64,000 nt of DNA, from the NCBI RefSeq assembly GCF_038007305.1, contig NZ_JBBOWV010000001.1, positions 3,586,501 to 3,650,500 of the forward strand. The letters are read 5' to 3'. Position numbers and translations under genes: made by a program. Every line of letters begins with the position of its first letter. Position 1 is the stretch's first letter. The notes beneath the pieces were generated by a model that was not told the DNA's origin, ran no database searches, and was given only the letters and a program-made list of their open reading frames with translations. This document shows, piece after piece, positions 17,518 through 25,627 of the stretch. The stretch comes from Solibacillus sp. FSL W7-1436 (GTDB lineage: Bacteria; Bacillota; Bacilli; Bacillales_A; Planococcaceae).

Positions 17518-17663
17518 TGCTAAATCCCCTTTTATGAAAACAGGCGGTAATTCTTGTTCAAGAACCGCATCTTTCAGTGTAGTTATGGAGCAAAATCCAT
17601 TATACCTGTAAACAATAAGAAAAGCGCTAATATCTAAAAAATAAAGAGGGAACTTCCGGGCGG

Positions 17664-17912
17664 GATATTAGAACTTTCGCGAATTTTATTAAAACAATTT
17701 ATTTATGGAGAATTTTCTTTATAGGCTTTTTGATTATATTAGAAGATTTGAGCAGATATTAGAACTTCCGTACAGGATATTTGAAGATCTGCAGATGATA
17801 TTAGAACAAATCACCTACTTATTAGAACAACCGACACTTATATTAGAAAATCTCACTTTTATTAGAAGATTTCAAAATATATTAGAACAACTCAGCCCTT
17901 TATTAGAAAATG
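17664..17912 (+). repeat. helically phased TTAGAA repeat array
   Basis: The motif (A/T)TATTAGAA recurs with TTAGAA (or one mismatch) beginning at 17668, 17689, 17739, 17759, 17781, 17801, 17822, 17843, 17862, 17882 and 17903. Apart from one 50-bp gap the spacing is 19-22 bp, about two helical turns. The spacers are unrelated. A 76-codon frame (17705-17935, RLFDYIRRFEQILELPYRIF) exists across it, but the spacing is not a multiple of three, so the repetition is at the DNA level rather than the protein level. Confidence 0.65.
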
Positions 17913-18002
17913 AAGCGCGGGATGGAAAGAATTAAAGAGAGAACGGCAATTAACTTTCTCTCCTTTTCTTTCGATAGCTCCAAACGAATATCGGTCTTTC
18001 TA

Positions 18003-18575
18003 CTATTTATGACTCCCCTCATAATGATAAATGATTTGTACAACTCTGGAAGAGAATGTTGTTGTATTCACGACTTTTAAATTTAACCTCTCATTAATAT
18101 CGATAAACAGCGGTTTCCCTTCTCCCAATACGACGGGATGGATCGATAATCTGAATTCATCCACAAGCCCTAAATTGATAAAAGTCGTAATGAGGCTTGC
18201 TCCGCCGTATAACCAAATATCCTTCCCAGGTGTATTCTTTAATTTCCTCACTTCTTCACGGATGTTCTCATTTATAAATTTCGCATCATTCCCATCCCCG
18301 TTTTGAGTTCTGGAAAACACATATTTCTCTTTACTATGGACCAGATCCCACATTTCCTTTTCGGTTTTGGAACTCCCTTCTTCAGGTATATACTGCCCCC
18401 ATAAGTCGTAGCTTTTCCTGCCGTAAAAAATGATATCTATTTGATTTAAAAAATCGTTAAAGTTCATTTCCGGGTCCATAATGCACCAGTCGATTTCACC
18501 GTTTTTTCCTTCAATCAATCCATCCAGAGTAATTGCCAAATCTAAAATTACTCTTCTCTTTGTTGTATGTGCCAT
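18003..18575 (-). CDS. dihydrofolate reductase family protein (RibD C-terminal domain)
   Basis: A 190-residue protein of the YyaP/YkkB group. It begins with the RibD_C pattern RRVILDLAITLDGLIEG and contains IIFYGRKSYDLW, DIWLYGGASLITTFINLGLVDEFRL and HPVVLGEGKPLF, forming the NADPH-binding fold. The true substrate is unknown; real DHFR activity is not implied. ATG 18575 follows AGGGAGTG. It is likely cotranscribed with the acetyltransferase that ends 25 nt upstream. Confidence 0.85.
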   Translation of the reverse strand: MAHTTKRRVILDLAITLDGLIEGKNGEIDWCIMDPEMNFNDFLNQIDIIFYGRKSYDLWGQYIPEEGSSKTEKEMWDLVHSKEKYVFSRTQNGDGNDAKFINENIREEVRKLKNTPGKDIWLYGGASLITTFINLGLVDEFRLSIHPVVLGEGKPLFIDINERLNLKVVNTTTFSSRVVQIIYHYEGSHK

Positions 18576-18600
18576 AAATATCACTCCCTCTTTGATGCAG

Positions 18601-19113
18601 TTATTTCCACTCTTCCCCCAAAATCGCGTAATAGTATTCATCCCACCACTCTTCACCGTTTGGAATGCATTTTTTGAAATAACCTTCCCTTCTCATACCG
18701 ATTTTCTCCATTACACGATACGAAGGCGGATTTTGCGGCTGGCAAGTTGCGATCACTCTATGTAGTTTCATTTCTTCAAAGGCATATTGTAACATTTCAT
18801 GAGCCGCTTCAGTAGCATACCCTTTATTATAAAATTTCGGATTGAATACCCAGCCAATTTCATATGTATGATCACCGAAATATTTCCCGAAAAAGAGATG
18901 CCCTATCAAAGTGTTTTCACCTTTTAATATGACCGCGAACTTTTCCGCTTCATCCCCAATATTTTGTTCGATAAATTCTTTTGCAATTTTTTCTGTAAAA
19001 ACCCCTTCAGGTATATATTTCATCACATTGGCATCGGATGTATATTCATATACCGCCTGTAAATCGTTCATTTTAAAATTACGTATTAATAATCTTTCAG
19101 TTTCGACGTGCAC
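18601..19113 (-). CDS. RimJ/RimL-type GNAT acetyltransferase
   Basis: A ~170-residue GNAT of the Acetyltransf_3 type: VETERLLIRNFKMNDLQAVY at the N-terminus, GWVFNPKFYNKGYATEAAHE as the acetyl-CoA loop and RVMEKIGMRREGYFK near the end, ending YAILGEEWK. It probably acetylates a protein N-terminus or small molecule. GTG 19113 is chosen because GGGGGT lies 6-7 nt before it; an upstream ATG (19155) would add 14 uncharacteristic residues. It is in an operon with the DHFR-like gene. Confidence 0.82.
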   Translation of the reverse strand: MHVETERLLIRNFKMNDLQAVYEYTSDANVMKYIPEGVFTEKIAKEFIEQNIGDEAEKFAVILKGENTLIGHLFFGKYFGDHTYEIGWVFNPKFYNKGYATEAAHEMLQYAFEEMKLHRVIATCQPQNPPSYRVMEKIGMRREGYFKKCIPNGEEWWDEYYYAILGEEWK

Positions 19114-19200
19114 TCCATTACCCCCACATTCACTATTATTTTCTAGTTTCGACATCAAATGACTGATTACCTTTAAAAAACTGCCCTGACTGCTTCAAAC

Positions 19201-19231
19201 AAAAAATCCTCGCCAAACAAGCTGGCGAGGA
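19201..19231 (-). terminator. terminator of the alkaline phosphatase gene
   Basis: TCCTCGCCA (19207-19215) pairs with TGGCGAGGA (19223-19231); on the - strand a run of six Ts follows. Confidence 0.85.
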
Positions 19232-19239
19232 AATAGCAA

Positions 19240-20895
19240 TTACTTCAATTTCTTAATTGTTTCTTTTGAAATATAGAATCCACTTTCATTGTATACACTG
19301 ATTGTATTCGTTTGAATTTCACTTGTTTTTACTTTGCCTGATTTATTTGTCGTTCTTTTAATGATGATATCCTTATTTTCAGGGATTTCATAAGTAGTCT
19401 TACCTTTCTTCACTACTAGTACCGCATTTTCCTTATCCGAAAGGTCGATTGAAGTCGTCATGCCTTTACCATTCAGCGCTGCTTCCGCGTTCGTGTAAAG
19501 ATCCTTTGTTAATTTATCCAATTTGATCCCCATGAAGTTGGCCATTTCTTTAGCTAAATCGGTATTGTCCACTAGTCCGGAAATGCGTTTTGGTCCATAA
19601 GAGTACAGGAATACGTCATCACCTGTATGGCCGCCCGTCGTGTATCCTAAATCCGCACGCTTTGATAAAAGATTAACAAGAGTACCGGCAAGCTTCCTTG
19701 TCTCTGTTGCATTCAGGGCAGCTGTTTCTTCTGCCGTTAAATTATCAAGTCCATATAGTTTCGCTACTTCAACTAAATTCGAGCGGTCCTCCTTTAAGTG
19801 GCTGAGTGCGCCTTCGACTGTCATCGTAGCCTTCTTCAATGGATTAATATAATTGGAAATATTAATTTTGTCATATGTAGAGTTCGTGTTTTCATTACCA
19901 ATTGTAATTCCGCTGTTGCCGTGGTCTGTTACGGCTATTACCATCGTATTTTTGTCTTTCTTCGCAAATTTCAGCGCTTCATTTACCGCATCATCGAATG
20001 ACAAAATATCCGTCACCATTCCGATTGGATCATTTGCGTGGGCTGCCCAGTCGATTTTACTGCCTTCGATCATAAGGAAGAAACCATCTTTATCTTTGTT
20101 CAGCGTATCGATTGCTGTTGATGTCATTTCCGCCAATGAAGGTTCATTTGGATTTGTTTTCGTACGATCTAGTTCGTAAGCCAATGAACTGCCGGCAAAA
20201 CTGCCGTAAATTTTATCGGATTTAGTCGTTAATAACTCATCGCGTGTTGTAACGAGATCATATCCTTTGTCCTCAATCACGCTAATCAGATTTTCGCCAT
20301 CTTTCCGGTTTTCTGATTTTAAGTAATCATATCCACCGCCAAGAATGACATCCATATTTTGATATACTTGCTGCTCACCGATATCGTCATAATTACTGCG
20401 GGAAGTTACATGTGAAGAAAAGCTAGCCGGTGTCGCATGTTGAATTTCGGAAGTGGAAACAATCCCTGTTGCTTTGCCAAGTTGTTTTGCTCCTTCCAGC
20501 ACATTGGCAACCGGTGTAAAGGCATCGTCCGGATTCCCTTTAACTCCTGGCATATCAATTACAGACGGCAGTACCCCTACATAGCCGCTGTTTGATTTGT
20601 GACCTGTAGCAAGCGCCGTTCCTGCCGGTGCCGAGTCTGTAATCGCGGATTCGGCTGAATAAGTTGTCACAGCACCTGTCAGAATTTCATCCATCGCAAG
20701 ACTCTCGCCTTTGTACCAGCGTGCCAACGATACCGCATTATTACTGGAACCGTCCATCACAAGCATGATGACATTCGTCGGATCCTTTTTTGCCTGTTTT
20801 GCTTCAGCCTCTGAATCTAACTGCAAAACCGAAAGTGATGATACCGCTACTGTCCCCGCAAGTGCATAAGTCAACCATTTTTTCTTGTTCTTCAT
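19240..20895 (-). CDS. alkaline phosphatase, secreted
   Basis: A 551-residue phosphomonoesterase. Residues 1-33 are a signal peptide (KKKWLTYALAGTVAVSSLSV, then EAEA-K). Metal and nucleophile motifs are present: VIMLVMDGSSN (metal Asp), ITDSAPAGTALATG (nucleophile Ser in D-S-A), IEGSKIDWAAHAND (Glu, Asp, His), VTDHGN and TTGGHTGDDV. The C-terminal ~60 residues are an added small domain (VLVVKKGKTTYEIPENKDII) absent in short homologues. It releases phosphate outside the cell. Start at ATG 20895 (TTG 20898 is an alternative) with AGGAGG upstream. Four TTACAA elements upstream may be PhoP sites. Confidence 0.9.
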   Translation of the reverse strand: MKNKKKWLTYALAGTVAVSSLSVLQLDSEAEAKQAKKDPTNVIMLVMDGSSNNAVSLARWYKGESLAMDEILTGAVTTYSAESAITDSAPAGTALATGHKSNSGYVGVLPSVIDMPGVKGNPDDAFTPVANVLEGAKQLGKATGIVSTSEIQHATPASFSSHVTSRSNYDDIGEQQVYQNMDVILGGGYDYLKSENRKDGENLISVIEDKGYDLVTTRDELLTTKSDKIYGSFAGSSLAYELDRTKTNPNEPSLAEMTSTAIDTLNKDKDGFFLMIEGSKIDWAAHANDPIGMVTDILSFDDAVNEALKFAKKDKNTMVIAVTDHGNSGITIGNENTNSTYDKINISNYINPLKKATMTVEGALSHLKEDRSNLVEVAKLYGLDNLTAEETAALNATETRKLAGTLVNLLSKRADLGYTTGGHTGDDVFLYSYGPKRISGLVDNTDLAKEMANFMGIKLDKLTKDLYTNAEAALNGKGMTTSIDLSDKENAVLVVKKGKTTYEIPENKDIIIKRTTNKSGKVKTSEIQTNTISVYNESGFYISKETIKKLK

Positions 20896-20926
20896 CAATG
20901 AAATATCCTCCTAAGCAACCGTTAAT

Positions 20927-20983
20927 TTGTAATTCGATTTCATTGTAAAGTTCTTTTGTAAATCTGGAATGCTAGATTTGTAA
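20927..20983 (-). promoter_or_regulatory. possible PhoP-box region
   Basis: TTACAA occurs four times on the - strand (20927-20932, 20943-20948, 20956-20961, 20978-20983) in front of the alkaline phosphatase gene. Known Bacillus Pho boxes are TTAACA-like repeats every 10-12 bp; here spacings are 16, 13 and 22 bp, so the match is only suggestive. Confidence 0.3.
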
Positions 20984-21011
20984 AACTATATTGAGCCAAT
21001 GTGAAGGTAAT

Positions 21012-21050
21012 AAAAAAGAGTGAAGCTCAACTTGCCGCTTCACCCTTTTT
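21012..21050 (-). terminator. terminator of the persulfide operon
   Basis: AAAAAGAGTGAAGC pairs with GCTTCACCCTTTTT immediately after the tauE stop; on the - strand it ends in a T-run. Confidence 0.8.
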
Positions 21051-21052
21051 TA

Positions 21053-21838
21053 TTATTGTAAAATATCGATCCATATTTTAATAGCTGTAGCCCCAATCAT
21101 GATTGCAAGCAGCCATTGCAGTATTTTCACATTCATTTTCTGACCGACTTTTACACCAAGCGGAGCCGCGATGATACTTGCAATGATCATTATGAATGCT
21201 GGCCAATAGTCGACCTGCCCTGTCATCACTTTCCCGATACTTCCTCCGATCGATGAGATGAATGTAATCACCAAACTTGTCGCAATTGTAATACGCGTCG
21301 GAATTTTTAACACTGTCAACAGTATCGGTACAAGCAAAAATCCGCCGGCTGCCCCGACAATGCCGGATCCGATGCCGACGATGAGTGCAAGTATACTCGC
21401 CAATGTTTTATTGAATGTAATTTCTGTAGCGTCTTCAACTGTTTTCCTCGGTATAAACATCATCACCGCCGCAGTGACAGCAAGCAGCCCATATACTATA
21501 TTCACGGCATCTTCAGATAAAAATCCCGAGCCGTAACTGCCGATGAAGCTGCCGATTAATATCGCCACCCCCATATATACAATGAGCTCTCTATTCAGCA
21601 ATCCGCTTTTCCGGTATGCCCAAACCCCTGCAAGTGATGCGAACAACACTTGTACGGCACTAATACCGGAAACTTCATGTGCGGTAAATGCGACTAAGCC
21701 GAACAGTGGTGGAATATAGAGCAGTAGCGGGTATTTAATGATCGAACCGCCGACCCCCAGCATACCGGAAAGAAACGATCCGATAAACCCTAGGGCAAAG
21801 ATGACCGTTATATACATTACTGATAAATCGATTTCCAT
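21053..21838 (-). CDS. TauE/SafE family sulfite/sulfur-anion exporter
   Basis: A 261-residue membrane protein with about eight helices. It has the family's duplicated glycine motifs (GFIGSFLSGMLGVGGSIIKYP near the start, VGIGSGIVGAAGGFLLVPIL in the middle). It likely exports sulfite or another sulfur oxyanion made by the operon's dioxygenase and rhodanese enzymes, as TauE does next to cstR in Staphylococcus (YrkJ in B. subtilis). ATG 21838 follows GAAGGA. Last gene of the operon. Confidence 0.85.
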   Translation of the reverse strand: MEIDLSVMYITVIFALGFIGSFLSGMLGVGGSIIKYPLLLYIPPLFGLVAFTAHEVSGISAVQVLFASLAGVWAYRKSGLLNRELIVYMGVAILIGSFIGSYGSGFLSEDAVNIVYGLLAVTAAVMMFIPRKTVEDATEITFNKTLASILALIVGIGSGIVGAAGGFLLVPILLTVLKIPTRITIATSLVITFISSIGGSIGKVMTGQVDYWPAFIMIIASIIAAPLGVKVGQKMNVKILQWLLAIMIGATAIKIWIDILQ

Positions 21839-21898
21839 AAGCTTTCCTTCTTTCAAAAATTCATTTGCCCTTCTGCTAATCCACCGCCGAATGAAGAA

Positions 21899-21929
21899 AG
21901 CGGATAGCAGTCTTTTCTACCCGCTATTT
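21899..21929. terminator. intra-operon hairpin
   Basis: AGCGGATAG (21899-21907) pairs with CTACCCGCT with one wobble, between tusA and tauE. The T-run is stronger on the + strand; on the - strand it may attenuate read-through into tauE. Confidence 0.45.
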
Positions 21930-21931
21930 TT

Positions 21932-22159
21932 TTATGCTTTTTGAATATAGAAGTACAGGACACCCGCTTCTTCTTTTTGTTCAACGATTGTGTGGCCGCC
22001 AGCACCTGCCCATGCAGTAAAATCATTTAATGCGCCTTTGTCTGTCACTAATACTTCCAGCACGTCTCCAGAGTTCAGAGTATCGATCGCCTTTTTTGTT
22101 TTGACAATCGGCATTGGGCAAGCTAAACCTTTAGCATCCAGTGTTTGTTTAATATTCAT
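21932..22159 (-). CDS. TusA-family sulfurtransferase (YrkI-like)
   Basis: A 75-residue sulfur-carrier protein with the signature [19 protein letters not shown]; the Cys in CPMP carries persulfide sulfur. It relays sulfane sulfur between the rhodanese and dioxygenase partners of the operon. It starts at ATG 22159 behind AGAGG. It is near-identical at the N-terminus to the TusA domain of the fusion protein at 23384-23944, suggesting duplication. Confidence 0.9.
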   Translation of the reverse strand: MNIKQTLDAKGLACPMPIVKTKKAIDTLNSGDVLEVLVTDKGALNDFTAWAGAGGHTIVEQKEEAGVLYFYIQKA

Positions 22160-22211
22160 GTGTATTTCCTCTTTTCTATAAATTTGAATGTTTTGTAAAA
22201 CGATTTAATCG

Positions 22212-23339
22212 TTATCTTACTGCACAGCGGTTTGGACCGATTTCCATCTCTGTCTGTTCCTCATCGCTTGGCGTCAATTTCCCCATATTCACAATACGGA
22301 TTTCTTGATAGGCATTCGGCTGTGGCGGTAAATTGTCCGTTACCATTGAACGGAACTGTTCTTCATCTTCCACATTTAAACCATGGTTTTCGGCGAATAA
22401 ATCTCCTAGCCGTTTTGCTACGGTTCCATCTTCATTCAGTTCATCAATGATCATGAAGTGTGCCGGCAAAACAATTAAATCTTCCGCCAATGTGCGGTAG
22501 CGTCTGTATAATGTTTCGCGCAGGTCACCAACCCAATCCTCCGCTAAACCGGCTAAATCCGGTCGTCCGATTGAGTCGATAAACAGGATGTCCCCTGTCA
22601 ATAAATACTTGCCGTCAATGACAAATGATGTTGAACCGATTGTGTGACCTGGTGAATACATCGCACCTACTTCAATTTGCGATGTACCTAAATTTACTGT
22701 TAGACCATCTTCAAGTGTTGTATAGTCGAATACTACTTCTTCCGCGTCTTTTGGAGGCAGATAGTACGTTGCACCCGTTTTTTCTGCAATATGACGTCCG
22801 CCGGAGATGTGATCTGCGTGCAGATGTGTATCGAAAACGTGCTTAATCTCGACGCCTTTTTCATTCGCGAAGTTTGTGAAGACATCTGTGAAGCGAACCG
22901 CATCAATAATCGCTGCTTCCCCTCCGCTGATCGCCATATATGAAAGACAGCCCTTCCCTAAACGCACGAACTGGTATAATTCACCGCCGTTATCCAAGAC
23001 TCCAACTTTAATCGGCTCAAGGTACATCGACCAAGACTTCATGCCGCCTTCAAGGTAACCGACATCAAGACCTGCATCGGAAAGCATTTCTGCGACCATG
23101 ATGGAAGAACCCTCTTTAGCACAAACAACCAATACCTCTTTGTCGGCAGGCATTTGCGGTAAAATTTCTTCTACACCGTCCAACAAATCGAAGTAAGGAA
23201 TATTTAAGTACTCGAATTTGTGACCGTCAATTTTCCAGTCTTTGAATGCGTCTTCATTACGAACATCTAAAATAAACAATTCTTTGTTTTCAATTATTTT
23301 GCGCGCCACTTGTGCGGCTGTCCATGCTGTTACTGCCAT
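22212..23339 (-). CDS. rhodanese-metallo-beta-lactamase fusion (persulfide dioxygenase-like, YrkH-like)
   Basis: A 375-residue two-domain enzyme. The N-terminal rhodanese domain (about 1-105) has its active-site Cys in VVCAKEGSS. The C-terminal MBL domain (about 115-340) has the metal motif [11 protein letters not shown], then [26 protein letters not shown] and PAHF. It probably oxidises persulfide to sulfite/thiosulfate, as CstB does in Staphylococcus; CstB has the MBL first, so the order is reversed here. ATG 23339 has GGGGG 8 nt upstream. An operator-like palindrome lies in the gap before it. Confidence 0.87.
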   Translation of the reverse strand: MAVTAWTAAQVARKIIENKELFILDVRNEDAFKDWKIDGHKFEYLNIPYFDLLDGVEEILPQMPADKEVLVVCAKEGSSIMVAEMLSDAGLDVGYLEGGMKSWSMYLEPIKVGVLDNGGELYQFVRLGKGCLSYMAISGGEAAIIDAVRFTDVFTNFANEKGVEIKHVFDTHLHADHISGGRHIAEKTGATYYLPPKDAEEVVFDYTTLEDGLTVNLGTSQIEVGAMYSPGHTIGSTSFVIDGKYLLTGDILFIDSIGRPDLAGLAEDWVGDLRETLYRRYRTLAEDLIVLPAHFMIIDELNEDGTVAKRLGDLFAENHGLNVEDEEQFRSMVTDNLPPQPNAYQEIRIVNMGKLTPSDEEQTEMEIGPNRCAVR

Positions 23340-23344
23340 TACAA

Positions 23345-23360
23345 TTACCCCCATAGGTAT
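23345..23360 (-). promoter_or_regulatory. internal CstR-type operator copy (before the MBL gene)
   Basis: TTACCCCCATAGGTAT resembles the ATACCCCTATAGGTAT operators at the operon promoter. It follows the same AT-rich flank (TTTTTAAATAAAATTATACC on the - strand) found at the other internal copies. Confidence 0.55.
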
Positions 23361-23383
23361 AATTTTATTTAAAAATTTTTCTA

Positions 23384-23944
23384 CTACTCTACTTCTTTCT
23401 GCAACTCGTCTTCATAACCCGTCATTCCCGGCAAAACGTTGTATACTTTTGTAAATCCTGCTTCAGCCAGTTGTCTCGCTGCCAGATCCGAGCGTGTCCC
23501 TGTACGGCAAATGACAAAAATGGTTTCGTCTTTAACGAGTTCATCCAAACGTTGTGTCAATTCGCCCATTGGAATTGATTTTGCCCCCGGGATATGGCCG
23601 AAAGCATATTCTGCTGCTTCACGGACATCCAATATTAAGCCTTGTTGTTTCACCGCATCTTCATTTGAAATCGTATGTTCAAAAGTTTTTTCTGCTGCTT
23701 CACTCATTTCCGGATTACATTTTCGGATATAGTGATAAAACACCCCATCCACTTCATTTGAGCCGATATATTGATGACCGACCGTTTTCGACCATGCGGC
23801 TAAATCCGCGATAGAACCTTTGTCTGTCGCCTGTATTTCCAGCACTTGTCCTTCTGCAACGCTGTTCATCGCTTTTTTCGTTTTGACAATCGGCATCGGG
23901 CAAGCTAAACCTTTTGCATCAAGTTGTACATCTGATTTAATCAT
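23384..23944 (-). CDS. TusA-rhodanese fusion protein (YrkF-like)
   Basis: A 186-residue fusion. Residues 1-75 are a TusA domain ([17 protein letters not shown], sulfur-carrying Cys in CPMP). Residues 85-186 are a rhodanese domain with active-site loop CRTGTRS. It accepts sulfane sulfur and transfers it between carriers; CstA of Staphylococcus has a comparable multidomain plan. ATG 23944 follows GGAGGAT. It sits between two rhodanese genes and the dioxygenase gene. Confidence 0.88.
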   Translation of the reverse strand: MIKSDVQLDAKGLACPMPIVKTKKAMNSVAEGQVLEIQATDKGSIADLAAWSKTVGHQYIGSNEVDGVFYHYIRKCNPEMSEAAEKTFEHTISNEDAVKQQGLILDVREAAEYAFGHIPGAKSIPMGELTQRLDELVKDETIFVICRTGTRSDLAARQLAEAGFTKVYNVLPGMTGYEDELQKEVE

Positions 23945-23959
23945 CGTTATCCTCCACTC

Positions 23960-23975
23960 ATACCGGTAAGGGTAT
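23960..23975 (-). promoter_or_regulatory. internal CstR-type operator copy (before the TusA-rhodanese gene)
   Basis: ATACCGGTAAGGGTAT is a near palindrome in the gap between the rhodanese stop (23994) and the fusion gene, again behind the flank TTTTTAAAATAAATTATACC (- strand). Confidence 0.55.
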
Positions 23976-23993
23976 AATTTATTTTAAAAATTT

Positions 23994-24290
23994 TTACTTA
24001 ACTTCGCCATTCCATTCAAGCATGCCGCCAGTCATATTTGTTACGTCAAATCCGTGTGACTGTAAAAAGGCTGTTGCCTGCCCGTTGCGCCCACCGGAAC
24101 GGCAAACCATTATATAGGGTGTTTTTTTATCCAGCTCATGCATACGGAATTCAAGTAATCCTAAAGGAATGTGGGTAACGCCAGGGATATGACCTGCCTC
24201 TACTTCCGCTACTTCACGGACGTCGATTAAATGAACCGCTTCACCGGCTTCCAGTTTTGCTTGTACTTCTTTTGGTAAAATAGTTTTCAT
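23994..24290 (-). CDS. single-domain rhodanese
   Basis: A 98-residue rhodanese (LIDVREVAEVEAGHIPGVTH, active loop CRSGGRN). It moves sulfane sulfur, probably from low-molecular-weight persulfides. ATG 24290 follows AAGGAGG. It starts 13 nt after the previous rhodanese stop, in the same operon. Confidence 0.88.
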   Translation of the reverse strand: MKTILPKEVQAKLEAGEAVHLIDVREVAEVEAGHIPGVTHIPLGLLEFRMHELDKKTPYIMVCRSGGRNGQATAFLQSHGFDVTNMTGGMLEWNGEVK

Positions 24291-24303
24291 TATAAATTCC
24301 TCC

Positions 24304-24645
24304 TTAATAGGCACTCATGCCGCCACGAACATTTGTTACTTGTTCATAGCCTAATTTTTTCAGTTGGTTGCATGCCTGTTTCGAACGCATGCCGCTTTGA
24401 CAAATGTCTACAATTTCCTTACCCTTTGGCAGCTTTGATAAATCCGAACCAAGCGGAATGTTTTTAAATTGCTTCACATTACGTGCCTTATACTCAGCAG
24501 GTGTACGTACATCAACAAACACTTTATCTTTGTCATTCAACATTATTTTCAGCTGTGCCGTTGAGATCGTATTGACGCCTTTTACAGGCTTCATGCGCCA
24601 GGCAAAAAAAGCCACGATCACAGCAATTAATAGTATTGTTTCCAT
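24304..24645 (-). CDS. membrane-anchored rhodanese
   Basis: A 113-residue protein with an N-terminal transmembrane helix (METILLIAVIVAFFAW) followed by a rhodanese domain (VFVDVRTPAEYKARNVKQFK, active loop CQSGMRS), resembling YtwF/YqhL-type proteins. It likely handles persulfides at the membrane. ATG 24645 is preceded by AAGGAGTG. Operon gene. Confidence 0.87.
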   Translation of the reverse strand: METILLIAVIVAFFAWRMKPVKGVNTISTAQLKIMLNDKDKVFVDVRTPAEYKARNVKQFKNIPLGSDLSKLPKGKEIVDICQSGMRSKQACNQLKKLGYEQVTNVRGGMSAY

Positions 24646-24655
24646 ATGACACTCC

Positions 24656-25132
24656 TTATATGAATAAATTTACGTTTCCGTCTTCAGCATCCGCTAAATA
24701 GGCGGCTACTCCGGCGTATTCGATACCATCCAGCAGTTCTTCTTTTTGAAGTCCCAGTAAATCCATCGTCATCGTACATGTCACAAGCTTAATGTCCTGT
24801 TCCTGCGCCATTTCTACAAGTTGTGTCAACGTTAACGCGTTATGCTTATTCATGACATGTTTGATCATTTTTGGCCCCATGCCGAGCATCTGCATTTTTG
24901 ATAGCCCCAGTTTTTCCGCACCACGCGGCATCATTTTGGCAAACATTTTTTCAAGAAACCCTTTTTTAACAGATACCGGTTCTTGCTTTCTTAATGCATT
25001 GATACCCCAGAACGTATGAAAGATCGTTACTTCATGATCATAGGCTGCCGCACCATTTGCAATAATGTAAGCAGCCATCGCCTTATCATAATCTCCGCTG
25101 AATAATACGATAGTTGTTCTTTTCTTTTCCAA
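24656..25132 (-). CDS. DsrE/DsrF-like sulfur-relay protein (YrkE-like)
   Basis: A 158-residue DsrE-fold protein (TTIVLFSGDYDKAMAAYIIA, HEVTIFHTFWGINAL). A conserved Cys in LVTCTMTMDLLG is the expected sulfur-binding residue. It takes part in persulfide transfer together with TusA and rhodanese partners. It begins with TTG 25132. Operon gene directly after cstR. Confidence 0.85.
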   Translation of the reverse strand: MEKKRTTIVLFSGDYDKAMAAYIIANGAAAYDHEVTIFHTFWGINALRKQEPVSVKKGFLEKMFAKMMPRGAEKLGLSKMQMLGMGPKMIKHVMNKHNALTLTQLVEMAQEQDIKLVTCTMTMDLLGLQKEELLDGIEYAGVAAYLADAEDGNVNLFI

Positions 25133-25144
25133 CTTTAGTCCCCC

Positions 25145-25159
25145 TACCCCTATAGGTAT
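25145..25159 (-). promoter_or_regulatory. internal CstR-type operator copy (between cstR and the DsrE gene)
   Basis: TACCCCTATAGGTAT, matching the promoter operators nearly exactly, lies 12 nt before the DsrE start and behind the flank TTTTTAAAATAAATTATACC (- strand). Confidence 0.6.
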
Positions 25160-25183
25160 AATTTATTTTAAAAATAAAAAGCC

Positions 25184-25444
25184 TTATCGACTTTTTACTA
25201 GTAAATCCACTGCCTGTTTCACCATAGCATTTTTATCGATTGTATCGGCATCTTCTTTTGATAGACACTCGACTAAATTATCCGTCACGATGACACCGAT
25301 TGTACGGTCAACAGCAGAGCGGACAGCACTCAGTTGCGTTATTACGTCTTTGCAGTCCTTTTCTTCTTCCATCATCCGTAAAATGCCGCGTAGCTGACCT
25401 TCGACTTTTTTCATTCGAGCCAATACTTTTGGATCATACTGCAT
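25184..25444 (-). CDS. cstR: persulfide-sensing repressor CstR (CsoR family)
   Basis: An 86-residue all-helical CsoR-family repressor (VEGQLRGILRMMEEEKDCKD, VITQLSAVRSAVDRTIGVIV). The dithiol pair is Cys31 and Cys60, the CstR numbering. The copper-binding His of CsoR is replaced by Asn56, which argues for persulfide rather than Cu(I) sensing. It represses the operon until sulfane sulfur cross-links the cysteines. First gene of the eight-gene operon. Confidence 0.9.
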   Translation of the reverse strand: MQYDPKVLARMKKVEGQLRGILRMMEEEKDCKDVITQLSAVRSAVDRTIGVIVTDNLVECLSKEDADTIDKNAMVKQAVDLLVKSR

Positions 25445-25478
25445 ATGCTCACCTCATTTAGAATAATTTATTACCCAC

Positions 25479-25507
25479 ACTATACTACCCCTAAGGGTAT
25501 AAGTCAA
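25479..25507 (-). promoter_or_regulatory. sigma-A promoter with embedded CstR operator (proximal)
   Basis: TTGACT, 17 bp, TATAGT on the - strand; the spacer contains the operator-like CTACCCCTAAGGGTAT (25485-25500). Repressor binding would block polymerase directly. It lies about 35 nt before the cstR start. Confidence 0.75.
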
Positions 25508-25560
25508 ACGATAAAATTTCATCAATAGCTGTAGGAACATCCTCTGCTATTTCTTACTAC

Positions 25561-25589
25561 AGCATATACCCCTATAGGTATAATGTCAA
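25561..25589 (-). promoter_or_regulatory. sigma-A promoter with embedded CstR operator (distal)
   Basis: TTGACA, 17 bp, TATGCT on the - strand with the palindrome ATACCCCTATAGGTAT (25566-25581) inside the spacer, 82 bp upstream of the proximal promoter. Confidence 0.75.
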
Positions 25590-25596
25590 CAGAAAA

Positions 25597-25621
25597 GAAG
25601 CTCGCACATTTGTGCAAGCTC
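25597..25621 (-). terminator. terminator of the cupin gene
   Basis: AGCTCGCACA / TGTGCAAGCT stem (25599-25620), followed on the - strand by TCTTTTCTG. Confidence 0.65.
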
Positions 25622-25627
25622 CCAAAA

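Noticed and set aside
17705-17935. A 76-codon frame over the TTAGAA repeats
   Set aside because: It has no ribosome-binding site, and the repeat spacing (19-22 bp) is not a multiple of three, so the reading frame is probably incidental to a DNA repeat.
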